From Candidatus Apopatosoma intestinale (GTDB lineage: Bacteria > Bacillota > Clostridia > Oscillospirales > CAG-272), in contig DODZ01000038.1 of the NCBI GenBank assembly GCA_003524145.1, forward strand, positions 595 through 22,305: DNA of 21,711 nucleotides. Direction: 5' to 3'. Within the stretch, counting starts at the first letter, position 1; every line of letters begins with the position of its first letter. A program made the translations under genes and the position numbers. The notes under the pieces are model-generated. The model was not told the origin of the DNA and ran no database searches. It worked only from the letters and a program-made list of their open reading frames with translations. This document shows, one piece after another, positions 15,123 to 21,711 of this stretch.

Positions 15123-16728
15123 TTTCTCCGCCTCCTATCCTTGTACGAATGAGCCACAGCCCGTCCTCAAAGCAGACCGTCACCTCATCTGTCGCAATCC
15201 GCGAAAGATCCGAAAAGCACTCCGCCGACAGAGCCATTTCGCTGTCCGAAACGGAAATAAAGAGCGATCGCAGATCGTCCACGGTTGCCTCCGCGACGAT
15301 TTTCAAAAGCCCGAAAATCCGCACAACCTCGTCCGAACGCATGGGCTTTGTCGTGCGGTAAATCACGCCGCACTCCGTTCCGCAGGCGGTAAGCGCACGC
15401 ACCGCCTCGTCAACCGTCAGCCTTAGCTCCTGTTGCGGCAAAAACTCGTATTCACGACTTAAAAAATAAAGGTTTGCACTGCGCTTGACGTATGTTCCGA
15501 GCAAAAATATCCTTTTCAGCAGACTTTTTGTTTCTGCGGGCGATGCGTTCTCGCATTGCCCGAGCAGCTGCCGCATGCGATCTGTCTGCTTTCCGTTTCT
15601 CGCCTCCAGCTCGTCATAGATGCGATTTTTTTCGGTCAGCTCGTGCAGCTTTTTCCGCACGAGATAAGCATCCTGCAATTTCTTTTTGTTTTTTTCCATC
15701 TCCGCCTTGTTTTCACTCAGCTTTTCACGAAGTTCCGTAAGCGGTCGGACGTTGTCCATCCAGACGGCGTAGCCTCCGCTTATCCGTGCCGAAGATATGC
15801 GCATTCCGTCCGGACGGATAATTTTCTGCCCCTCCGGCGGACAAACCATATCGTCACCCGCGGCGCGTGACCGCAAAACGATGTTTCCTTCATTGTCCGC
15901 AATACACGCCGCCAGCGTCGTCGCCTCAAAAAGCTCGATATAGCCCGTATTCGACTGTATCATCCGACAGCGTATACAGCTTTCGTAAATCGACGCATAC
16001 AGCAGGCAGAACGTCACGTTCATATCCCCGAGCCACCAGCGCACAGCCGGAATTCCGGAAAGGTAAAGAACGCTGTAAAGAACAGCCACGCATCCCATAA
16101 TAAGCGGCACCATCCGCTTTTTGCCGCCCGCAACACGGCTTTTTTTGAAAAGGCGGACAAGCGAAAACGCCATGCAGGCAATCATCCAGCCAAGGCACAC
16201 AAAATACAGCGGACGATAAGAATATTCCCCCGAAAATTCCGGCGAGCCGCCCCCAAAGGCAAACATCTGCTGATGTAAATCGTTTGTCATTACAGCGGCA
16301 AACAGTAAGGTAGGGATAATTGCCATGGCAACCGATTTTCCTGTCAGGCGGTTATCATACCTGCCGAGAGAAAGGGCGATATACACGCTCAGAAGCGGTA
16401 TAAACAGCATCGGAAGGTAATAGAGATACCATATGTACCGCGCGGCGGTCGTATCGGTTACAAACTCATATTTGAGCGTGCGCAGGATGAGCCATATCAG
16501 CATCAGAAGTGCCGTCAGGCGCAGACAGTGCTGTGTCTGCTTGTGAATAATGCGACGGTCGATTGAAAAGCCCCAGAGCGAAAACAGCAAAAGATAAAGA
16601 GCCGCGCGTATATAGCTCGGATAAACGCCGCCGATATCGAATTTTGCGAGCATACGGCACGAATATGTCGCCGCAATGACCGCAAAAACAAATATCATCG
16701 AAAACAGTTGCTTTGTGTTTCGTTTCAC
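15109..16728 (-). CDS. 7TM-type sensor with degenerate kinase region
   Basis: A 539-aa protein. The first 250 residues hold seven or eight membrane segments in the style of the histidine-kinase N-terminal 7TM domain. A cytosolic PAS-like stretch follows (about 255-320), then a long charged coiled coil (about 325-390). The region where a kinase would carry its His reads 'TEKNRIYDELEARNGKQTDR' and has none. The last 120 residues have the place of an ATPase domain but show no N-box or glycine boxes. It therefore looks like a pseudokinase or sensor subunit working with the soluble kinase encoded immediately downstream (14-nt overlap). I chose GTG at 16728 because AGAGGG lies 8 nt upstream; a TTG two codons earlier is too close to it. 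Confidence 0.75.
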   Translation of the reverse strand: MKRNTKQLFSMIFVFAVIAATYSCRMLAKFDIGGVYPSYIRAALYLLLFSLWGFSIDRRIIHKQTQHCLRLTALLMLIWLILRTLKYEFVTDTTAARYIWYLYYLPMLFIPLLSVYIALSLGRYDNRLTGKSVAMAIIPTLLFAAVMTNDLHQQMFAFGGGSPEFSGEYSYRPLYFVCLGWMIACMAFSLVRLFKKSRVAGGKKRMVPLIMGCVAVLYSVLYLSGIPAVRWWLGDMNVTFCLLYASIYESCIRCRMIQSNTGYIELFEATTLAACIADNEGNIVLRSRAAGDDMVCPPEGQKIIRPDGMRISSARISGGYAVWMDNVRPLTELREKLSENKAEMEKNKKKLQDAYLVRKKLHELTEKNRIYDELEARNGKQTDRMRQLLGQCENASPAETKSLLKRIFLLGTYVKRSANLYFLSREYEFLPQQELRLTVDEAVRALTACGTECGVIYRTTKPMRSDEVVRIFGLLKIVAEATVDDLRSLFISVSDSEMALSAECFSDLSRIATDEVTVCFEDGLWLIRTRIGGGENAQA

Positions 16729-16865
16729 CGGCAAAGCCCTCTCTTTCTCCGTCTTGTAAAAACCGAACGTCGGCAGGCTGCTCCGCGGCAGGCACCGATA
16801 CAGTCGTCCGGCAATTTTCAGCTCATTCCCGATTTTAAGGCGTCGGAATTTTCCTGAAAAAAGGG

Positions 16866-16901
16866 TAAAAAAACGGCAATAGCAAACCGCGATTGCCGTT
16901 T
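16866..16901 (-). terminator. Rho-independent terminator of the small LRR gene
   Basis: AAACGGCAAT (16871-16880) and ATTGCCGTTT (16892-16901) form a 10-bp perfect stem with an 11-nt loop, followed on the minus strand by seven T. It lies 7 bases past the stop of the gene at 16908. Confidence 0.9.
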
Positions 16902-16907
16902 CTTTAT

Positions 16908-17435
16908 TTATCTAATCTGAATATTTGCTTGCGGATAATTTCTCAGCAGCGTTTCTTTGACGTCCTCGCTCTCAACGATAAACGTCACCTTTGCAAGGTC
17001 GACCCCTTCAAATGCGGTGTCGAAGGAGGAATGTTTGATAACGTCGTCCGTTTTCAGTATAATCGTTTCCAGATTGTCGCAGCCTTTGAAAATGTAGCCC
17101 TCAAAATAAACGATGCCGCTCGGAATTTCAATCGTTTTCAGATTTTTGTTATTTGCAAATGCCCTTGCCCTGATGCCTGTGACCATGCGCTCCGTTCCGT
17201 TCTGGTCTTTCGCTTTTTCGGGTATCACAATGTTCTCCGGCGACTTGCCCTTGTATTTCTTGACATACATCTGCTTATTGTCGATTGACGACGACTCCAC
17301 CATTTTTTCATAAGCATATACGATTTCAAACTCGCCGGCATCTGTCTTTACGTATTTGTTATAGAGATAAATGCCCACGAACACCAGTGCCGCGATAAAT
17401 ACAATCGCACCTATAAATGCAAAAAAGTTTTTCAT
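16908..17435 (-). CDS. small membrane-anchored LRR_5 protein
   Basis: A 175-aa protein with one N-terminal membrane anchor (about residues 3-25, 'FFAFIGAIVFIAALVFVGIY'), without a lipobox or clear cleavage site. The outside part contains two or three LRR_5-like units: 'ENIVIPEKAKDQNGTERMVT', 'GIRARAFANNKNLKTIEIP' and 'GYIFKGCDNLETIILK'. It is related in style to the lipoprotein at 283 but shorter and differently anchored. ATG at 17435 was chosen because AAGGAGG lies upstream (12 nt) and the membrane segment begins at once; a 20-codon upstream extension has no support. It has its own promoter (17488-17515) and terminator (16866-16901). The ligand is unknown. Confidence 0.8.
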   Translation of the reverse strand: MKNFFAFIGAIVFIAALVFVGIYLYNKYVKTDAGEFEIVYAYEKMVESSSIDNKQMYVKKYKGKSPENIVIPEKAKDQNGTERMVTGIRARAFANNKNLKTIEIPSGIVYFEGYIFKGCDNLETIILKTDDVIKHSSFDTAFEGVDLAKVTFIVESEDVKETLLRNYPQANIQIR

Positions 17436-17487
17436 ATTGACAGTAGTCCTCCTTATCAATCTGATCCGGTTATCCCGTATATTATAT

Positions 17488-17515
17488 ATTATCATAGCCG
17501 CCGGAGATTTGTCAA
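17488..17515 (-). promoter_or_regulatory. sigma-A promoter of the small LRR gene
   Basis: On the minus strand TTGACA (complement of 17510-17515), a 16-bp spacer and GATAAT (complement of 17488-17493). It lies 53 bases upstream of the ATG at 17435. Confidence 0.75.
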
Positions 17516-17648
17516 TCCTCTTAAAAAAATTTGTGATATTTTTCCCGAAAAGCCGACGGCGGCAAAATTACGCATTTTCCTTTTTCTCCGCCTCCCCCTT
17601 ACGTATGCGATACGGTATGCGTCCTTTTCCTCGCATATGAAGTCAGTA

Positions 17649-18113
17649 TCACCGTGTTTGCGTCGCGGCATTTCCCGAAATCCGCGCGGCAAAATTACTG
17701 CCGGCAGAAACCGCGAGGGAAAGCAGATACCAGAAGAACGAATAGAGCAGGCATACCTGCCCGAGAAGCTGAAATTTCATTTCCGAATAATCCCATATAT
17801 CGAGATGCAGACCGATATTGACTATGCAGCCGACGGCAAACTCCACGGCGGTGATGCACAGCATGCAGACAAAAGCACGCAGGAAAATGCTGCGCCGCCT
17901 CATTCCCGTATTCACAAGATGCATTGCAAGAAAGCAAATTCCGCCGCAAAGCACCATACTCCAGTGTGTTCTGCCGCGCCAGAGCACCTCTATAAGTCCA
18001 TAGCCGAAGCCGCCGAAAAGAAACATCACCATGCTCTTGCCGAAATGACCGATTTCCCCGTCAAACCGCGCATACGGCGACGGAAAGCGGAATTTTCCGC
18101 CCGTTCTTTTCAT
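17649..18113 (-). CDS. CmpB-type putative ABC-transporter membrane protein
   Basis: A 154-aa membrane protein with four hydrophobic segments. 'FGYGLIEVLWRGRTHWSMVL', an EFAVGCIVN motif, 'LHLDIWDYS' and 'LLGQVCLLYSFFWYLLSL' match the CmpB/putative ABC transporter permease family (PF06541-like), widespread in Clostridia and of unproven function. No ATPase subunit is encoded nearby. The ATG at 18113 shares one base with the stop of the protease gene (TGATG); a GTG one codon earlier is also possible. The pair is therefore translationally coupled. No strong terminator follows; a weak GCCG/CGGC hairpin with four T lies at about 17548-17563. Confidence 0.82.
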   Translation of the reverse strand: MKRTGGKFRFPSPYARFDGEIGHFGKSMVMFLFGGFGYGLIEVLWRGRTHWSMVLCGGICFLAMHLVNTGMRRRSIFLRAFVCMLCITAVEFAVGCIVNIGLHLDIWDYSEMKFQLLGQVCLLYSFFWYLLSLAVSAGSNFAARISGNAATQTR

Positions 18114-18823
18114 CACGCCTCACCTGCCCTTTCCTCATTTTTGCCGCGCTTCCCTTTTGCCTGCGAACGCAGGAATGCAATCGCTTCACGCAGTCCGCCT
18201 ACCTCGTCGATAAGTCCCAGCTCTGCCGCGCGCGCCCCGTCTATCACTGTGCCCATATCAGTGGAAAGCTCGTTTGTATTCATGAGCAGGCGCGTGAGCA
18301 CCTCCCGCTCGATGCGGGAATGTGAAACTATGAAATTCGTCACCCGCTCCTGCATACGGGAAAGATTTTCAAAAGCCTGCGGTACGCCGAGCACCGTGCC
18401 GTTTATGCGGACGGGATGAAGCGTCATCGTCGCGCTCGGAACAATAAACGACCTCCTGCATGAAACCGCGATCGGTACGCCTATGGAATGCCCGCCTCCG
18501 AGCACAAGCGAAGCCGTCGGCTTGCTCATTCCCGAGAGAAGCTCGGCTATGGCAAGCCCCGCCTCCACATCGCCGCCGACGGTATTTATCAGCACAAGCA
18601 GTCCGTCCACCGCCTCACTCTCCTCGACGGCAACGAGCAGTGGCAATATATGCTCGTATTTTGTCGCTTTGCCGCCGCCCGTCAGCTCATAATGCCCCTC
18701 TATCTGTCCGATTATCGTTATGCAATGCAGCGTAAAATCGCCGTTTTTCGTCACCACCGAGCCGTTTTCTTCCGGCTTTTCATCGGCAGTGGCTTCTTTT
18801 GTCTCTTTTTTGTCCTCCGACAT
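18113..18823 (-). CDS. ClpP-family protease, TepA-like
   Basis: A 236-aa protein of the ClpP/crotonase fold. The catalytic Ser113 is in 'GGGHSIGVPIAV' and His136 in 'ATMTLHPVR'; the third residue is probably D189 ahead of 'IDGARAAELGLIDEVGG'. The oxyanion glycine pair is in 'INTVGGDVEAGLAIAEL' (about 83-84). The highly charged first 25 residues lack a signal peptide. These features and the length match TepA (YmfB), a ClpP-like protein described in Bacillus as a translocation-enhancing protein or signal-peptide peptidase, distinct from housekeeping ClpP. It is cytoplasmic. GAGGG lies 7 nt before the ATG. It overlaps the CmpB-like gene downstream. Confidence 0.88.
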   Translation of the reverse strand: MSEDKKETKEATADEKPEENGSVVTKNGDFTLHCITIIGQIEGHYELTGGGKATKYEHILPLLVAVEESEAVDGLLVLINTVGGDVEAGLAIAELLSGMSKPTASLVLGGGHSIGVPIAVSCRRSFIVPSATMTLHPVRINGTVLGVPQAFENLSRMQERVTNFIVSHSRIEREVLTRLLMNTNELSTDMGTVIDGARAAELGLIDEVGGLREAIAFLRSQAKGKRGKNEERAGEA

Positions 18824-18937
18824 GAAATATCCCTCGCTTTTTCATTGATTTTGCTTTGATTATTCCCAAGTATGGCTCCGCTTTTCAGGAAAAAGAACAA
18901 TTCTTGCGATTTTTGCAAAAAAATTTGATTTTAGTCA

Positions 18938-18966
18938 TTTACTTTTGCCGTGAATTGTTTTATAAT
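18938..18966 (+). promoter_or_regulatory. sigma-A promoter of the pduL operon
   Basis: TTTACT (18938-18943), a 17-bp spacer and a perfect TATAAT (18961-18966). Transcription would begin near 18973, giving a leader of about 67 nt before the pduL start. Confidence 0.75.
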
Positions 18967-18979
18967 ATATAGGTAAATT

Positions 18980-19023
18980 GCCCGCAAAACGGGCGAGAAC
19001 CCAAATCAGCGTCGCACGGACGC
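18980..19023 (+). promoter_or_regulatory. structured leader of the pduL operon
   Basis: Two short hairpins lie in the 5' leader: GCCCG/CGGGC (18980-18984 with 18990-18994, loop CAAAA) and GCGTC/GACGC (19009-19013 with 19019-19023). The second ends one base before the GGAAAGG ribosome binding site. I do not recognise a known riboswitch class; it could affect translation start or mRNA stability. Confidence 0.4.
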
Positions 19024-19039
19024 GGAAAGGATAAATTCT

Positions 19040-19612
19040 ATGGAAAATAAAATTTTGGTTGAAACCTCGGCAAGACATGTTCATCTTACAACAGAGGCTG
19101 TGGAGGCACTTTTCGGCAAGGGCTATAAGCTCACTGTGAAGAAACCCCTCAGTCAGCCCGGTCAGTATGCCTGCGAGGAGAGAGTAACCGTTGTGGGTCC
19201 CAAAAAGGAGATTGCAAATGTTATAATCCTCGGTCCGGAAAGAAAGGCTTGTCAGGTTGAGGTATCACTCACGGATGCCAGAACCCTCGGTGTTTGTGCG
19301 CCTGTTCGCGAATCGGGCGATGTTGCAGGCTCTGCCGGCTGCAAGCTCGTAGGTCCCGCAGGAGAATATGAAATAAGCGAAGGTGTTATCGCCGCAAAGC
19401 GTCATATTCATCTCACTCCCGAAGCTGCCGCCGACCTCGGCGTTGCCGACAAGGAAATCGTAAGCGTTGCTCTCGATACCGAGCGCAGTCTCGTTTTCGG
19501 CGATGTTGTAATCCGCGTAAGCGACAAGTTCGCTCCCGCCATGCACATCGATACCGATGAATCGAATGCCGCCTGCGCATTCGGCACCTGCTACGGCAAG
19601 ATAGTAAAATAA
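19040..19612 (+). CDS. pduL: PduL-type phosphate propanoyltransferase
   Basis: A 190-aa phosphotransacylase that interconverts acyl-CoA and acyl-phosphate (propanoyl-CoA or acetyl-CoA). Two related halves are visible, each starting with the His-rich metal-binding motif: SARHVHLT at residues 10-17 and AKRHIHLT near 118-125. The C-terminal 'MHIDTDESNAA' motif is also typical. The family length is about 190-210 aa. There is no N-terminal encapsulation peptide of the microcompartment type and no shell genes nearby, so it is probably the free cytoplasmic form acting as the operon's phosphotransacetylase. GGAAAGG lies about 10 nt upstream of the ATG. It is first in an operon with the scaffold-like and GGGtGRT genes. 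Confidence 0.92.
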   Translation: MENKILVETSARHVHLTTEAVEALFGKGYKLTVKKPLSQPGQYACEERVTVVGPKKEIANVIILGPERKACQVEVSLTDARTLGVCAPVRESGDVAGSAGCKLVGPAGEYEISEGVIAAKRHIHLTPEAAADLGVADKEIVSVALDTERSLVFGDVVIRVSDKFAPAMHIDTDESNAACAFGTCYGKIVK

Positions 19613-19639
19613 GAAAATCAAAACAAGGAGAATAAACAA

Positions 19640-20347
19640 ATGGAAGACAAGAATATTGTATATTCAACGGAAGTAGATTCCATGTGCTGTGTAGCCAAAG
19701 GTCCCGACCATGGTCCCGCACCCCTTCCCGAAGAGGGCAAATGGGTTCAGGCTAAGCAGATCACCGATATTTCCGGCTATACTCACGGTGTGGGCTGGTG
19801 CGCACCTCAGCAGGGCGCCTGCAAGCTCTCGCTCAATGTCAAAAACGGCGTTATCGAAGAGGCTCTCGTAGAGACTGTAGGCTGTTCCGGTATGACTCAC
19901 TCCGCCGCCATGGCAGCTGAAATCCTTCCCGGCAAAACAATCCTCGAGGCTCTCAATACAGACCTTGTATGTGACGCCATCAATACCGCTATGAGAGAGC
20001 TTTTCCTCCAGATAGTATACGGACGCACACAGTCCGCTTTCTCCGAGGGCGGTCTCGTAGTCGGTGCAGGTATGGAAGATCTCGGCAAGGGCGCGCGCTC
20101 CATGGTAGGTACCATGTACGGCACAAAGGCAAAGGGCGTTCGTTATCTTGAGATGACGGAAGGCTACTGCACAAGAATGGCTCTCGATGAGGACAATCAG
20201 GTTATCGGCTATGAGTTTGTTTCTCTCGGCAAGATGACAGACTTCATCAAGAAGGGCATGGAGCCTAATGAAGCATATGAAAAGTCCAAGGGCACCTACG
20301 GCAGATTTGCTGAAGCTGCCAAGTATATCGACCCGAGAAAAGAGTAA
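19640..20347 (+). CDS. IscU/NifU-like iron-sulfur scaffold protein
   Basis: A 235-aa protein whose middle part (about 50-150) follows the IscU/NifU N-terminal plan: C54 and C61 in 'WCAPQQGACKLSLNV', then 'ETVGCSGMTHSAAMAAEILP' (C82) and 'GKTILEALNTDLVCDAIN' (C111). The GC.....S...E...GKT.EAL pattern is the most IscU-like. Extra cysteines are at 16-17. It is longer than IscU (about 130 aa), with an added C-terminal region (about 150-235). It probably holds or transfers an iron-sulfur cluster, but no cysteine desulfurase is encoded in the window, so it may serve its GGGtGRT neighbour and not general assembly. AAGGAG lies 9 nt before the ATG; the next gene starts 14 bases after the stop. Confidence 0.82.
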   Translation: MEDKNIVYSTEVDSMCCVAKGPDHGPAPLPEEGKWVQAKQITDISGYTHGVGWCAPQQGACKLSLNVKNGVIEEALVETVGCSGMTHSAAMAAEILPGKTILEALNTDLVCDAINTAMRELFLQIVYGRTQSAFSEGGLVVGAGMEDLGKGARSMVGTMYGTKAKGVRYLEMTEGYCTRMALDEDNQVIGYEFVSLGKMTDFIKKGMEPNEAYEKSKGTYGRFAEAAKYIDPRKE

Positions 20348-20361
20348 GGAGGCGGAGCAAG

Positions 20362-21360
20362 ATGGCATTATTTGAAGGATATGAGAGAAGAGTTGATAAA
20401 ATCAACGGCGTTCTCGCAAATTACGGCATCAAATCTATCGAGGAATGCAAGGAAATCACACTTGCCGCAGGTATAGATTGCGATAAAATAGTAAGAGAAA
20501 CTCAGCCTATCTGTTTTGAAAACGCTATATGGGCTTACACTGTAGGCGCCGCTATCGCTATCAAGACAGGTTGCAAAAAGGCAGCTGATGCTTCCGCCGC
20601 TATCGGTATCGGACTCCAGGCTTTCTGTATTCCCGGTTCCGTTGCGGAAAACCGCAAGGTCGGTCTCGGTCACGGTAATCTCGGCAAGATGCTTCTTTCC
20701 GAGGAGACGGAATGCTTCTGCTTCCTCGCAGGTCATGAATCCTTTGCCGCAGCAGAAGGCGCTATCAAGATAGCCCTCAATGCAAACAAGGTTCGTGTAA
20801 AGCCCCTGCGCGTTATACTCAATGGTCTCGGCAAGGATGCCGCTTTCATCATTTCGAGAATCAACGGCTTTACTTATGTAAAGACCGAGTTTGACCCCTA
20901 TACGGAAACCGTAAAGGTTGTTTCCGAAACAGCTTATTCCAAGGGTCCCCGCGCGGCTGTAAAATGCTATGGCGCAGACAATGTTCCCGAGGGTGTTGCT
21001 ATAATGAAGCTTGAGAATGTCGGCGTTTCCATCACAGGTAACTCCACAAACCCGACTCGTTTCCAGCATCCCGTTGCCGGCACATACAAGAAATGGTGCG
21101 TAGAAAACGGCAAGAAGTATTTCTCTGTTGCTTCCGGCGGCGGTACAGGCAGAACACTTCATCCCGACAATATGGCAGCAGGTCCTTCCAGCTACGGTAT
21201 GACGGATACAATGGGCAGAATGCACAGCGATGCTCAGTTTGCAGGTTCTTCCTCTGTTCCCGCGCATGTTGAAATGATGGGACTTATCGGTATGGGCAAC
21301 AACCCGATGGTCGGTGCTACCGTTGCTGTTGCCGTTGCTGTTGAAGAAGCAATGAAATAA
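20362..21360 (+). CDS. GGGtGRT family protein
   Basis: A 332-aa protein that carries the family-defining motif GGGTGRT at residues 259-265, followed by 'LHPDNMAAGPSSYGMTDT'. Cysteines are frequent (29, 40, 51, 71, 89, 118, 120, 202, 246), which fits metal or cluster binding. Glycine-rich stretches ('GLGHGNLGKMLLSEETECFC' and 'GLIGMGNNPMVGAT') suggest an enzyme core. No signal peptide is present; residues 318-327 are hydrophobic but short. Its biochemical function is not established, and I do not propose one. It is preceded by the IscU-like gene with 14 bases between them, and GGAGG lies about 11 nt before the ATG. Codon use with many GGT and CTC codons looks like that of a well-expressed gene. 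Operon partners suggest energy or acyl metabolism of an anaerobe. Confidence 0.88.
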   Translation: MALFEGYERRVDKINGVLANYGIKSIEECKEITLAAGIDCDKIVRETQPICFENAIWAYTVGAAIAIKTGCKKAADASAAIGIGLQAFCIPGSVAENRKVGLGHGNLGKMLLSEETECFCFLAGHESFAAAEGAIKIALNANKVRVKPLRVILNGLGKDAAFIISRINGFTYVKTEFDPYTETVKVVSETAYSKGPRAAVKCYGADNVPEGVAIMKLENVGVSITGNSTNPTRFQHPVAGTYKKWCVENGKKYFSVASGGGTGRTLHPDNMAAGPSSYGMTDTMGRMHSDAQFAGSSSVPAHVEMMGLIGMGNNPMVGATVAVAVAVEEAMK

Positions 21361-21404
21361 CCTACTTTTCTTTGACCGTACTTTTCTTTGAAAAGAAAAG
21401 TAGG
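21361..21404. repeat. ACTTTTCTTT hairpin with duplicated arm
   Basis: CCTACTTTTCTTT (21361-21373) and a second TACTTTTCTTT (21379-21389) can each pair with AAAGAAAAGTAGG to the right. It begins at the first base after the GGGtGRT stop codon. It resembles the hairpin at 133-156 in its ACTTTT core. There is no T-run beyond it, so it is probably a repeat element and not the main terminator. Confidence 0.55.
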
Positions 21405-21413
21405 CAAAAGAAA

Positions 21414-21569
21414 CTTTAGTATATGGTGCGCTGAAGTTTAGTGAAGCGAAAGCTTTAGTATATGGTGTGCTGAAGTTTAGTGAAGCGAAAGCTTTGGTAT
21501 ATGGCGCGCTGAAGTTTAGTGAAGCGAAAGCTTTGGTATATGGTGCGCTGAAGTTATAAAGGCGAAAAT
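21414..21569. repeat. 39-bp tandem repeat, about 3.6 copies
   Basis: Three full units begin at 21414, 21453 and 21492 and a fourth, diverged at its end, at 21531. Each starts CTTTAGTATATGG or CTTTGGTATATGG and continues GCTGAAGTTTAGTGAAGCGAAAG. Copies 1-3 differ at only three positions (5, 14 and 16 of the unit). The 39-bp length is 13 codons, so all copies stay in phase in any frame, yet no start or ribosome binding site supports translation. Confidence 0.85.
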
Positions 21570-21570
21570 A

Positions 21571-21609
21571 TAAGGCAGGAAATCCTCGGATTTCCTGCCT
21601 TAATTTTTT
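21571..21609 (+). terminator. strong Rho-independent terminator of the pduL operon
   Basis: A 15-bp perfect stem (21571-21585 with 21588-21602, arms beginning TAAGGCAGG and ending CCTGCCTTA) is followed by ATTTTTTATTTG. It lies 210 bases past the GGGtGRT stop, after the repeats, and probably ends the operon transcript. Confidence 0.85.
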
Positions 21610-21711
21610 ATTTGTAAAAAGAGCAATTTGCACCAAACCAAAGTATACACGCTCCATCCCGTCAGCGTACATATTAGATTCACGCCCGCCTTGCACTTAT
21701 AGCGGGCGTGC

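Larger units (their letters stand above)
21361..21711. other. gene-free right flank
   Basis: No gene is supported here. The stretch holds, in order, the ACTTTTCTTT hairpin, the 39-bp tandem repeat, the 15-bp terminator, about 70 plain bases, and a 9-bp perfect inverted repeat CACGCCCGC/GCGGGCGTG (21681-21689 with 21702-21710) at the window edge, whose context is cut off. Confidence 0.6.

Noticed and set aside
17637..18419. 260-aa open frame on the plus strand
   Set aside because: It is antisense to the CmpB-like and TepA-like genes and has a biased composition without a domain.
19664..20368. 234-aa open frame on the minus strand
   Set aside because: It is antisense to the IscU-like gene, whose family motifs are clear.
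21414..21569. Possible CRISPR array
   Set aside because: The units are contiguous 39-bp tandem copies with no unique spacers and no cas genes.
20368..21696. 442-aa open frame on the minus strand opposite the GGGtGRT gene
   Set aside because: It lies antisense to a clearly recognised gene, has no ribosome binding site, and its N-terminal repeats are just the 39-bp DNA repeat read as protein.

Overview
The window looks like a chromosomal segment of a Gram-positive gut-type anaerobe of the class Clostridia (Oscillospirales/Ruminococcaceae-like). This rests on the protein families seen: a YtvI-like and a SpoIVFB-like sporulation pair, DUF896, ROK glucokinase, CmpB-type membrane protein, TepA/ClpP-like protease, LRR_5 surface proteins, PduL and a GGGtGRT protein. 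It also rests on strong AGGAGG ribosome binding sites, TTGACA/TATAAT promoters and moderate GC. The assignment is inference from gene content; there is no rRNA, tRNA, CRISPR array or recognisable transposase in the window.

Layout. 1-282: gene-free, with two perfect hairpins of repeat-like character and a terminator. 283-1053 (-): LRR_5 lipoprotein with its own promoter. 1205-3678 (+): YtvI-like permease, M50 site-2 protease overlapping it by 4 nt, then cyclophilin PPIase and DUF896 protein, closed by a terminator. 3718-3916: structured intergenic DNA. 3998-5838 (+): ROK glucokinase behind a perfect consensus promoter, overlapping a PAP2 phosphatase, then a terminator.

5963-12725 (-): an accessory block read right to left. 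It holds a 1280-aa C-terminally membrane-anchored surface protein, a DUF6935-like protein, a small acidic protein, the remnant of a lipoprotein that seems to have lost its signal peptide, and a 421-aa three-part protein. 12888-16728 (-): a 7TM protein with a degenerate kinase part, a soluble PAS-type histidine kinase and a LuxR-type response regulator, overlapping one another; after a terminator comes a stand-alone receiver-like protein that has lost its phosphorylation residues. 16908-17435 (-): a small membrane-anchored LRR_5 protein. 17649-18823 (-): a TepA-like ClpP protease and a CmpB-like membrane protein, overlapping by one base.

19040-21360 (+): a compact operon of PduL phosphotransacylase, an IscU/NifU-like scaffold and a GGGtGRT-family protein, with a good promoter, a hairpin-bearing leader and a 15-bp terminator. 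The tail (21361-21711) carries a hairpin related to the one at the left end of the window and a 39-bp tandem repeat.

The parts most likely to hold undescribed biology are the GGGtGRT/scaffold/PduL operon, the paired real-plus-degenerate kinase system beside a pseudo-receiver and giant surface protein, and the accessory cassette with the truncated lipoprotein.
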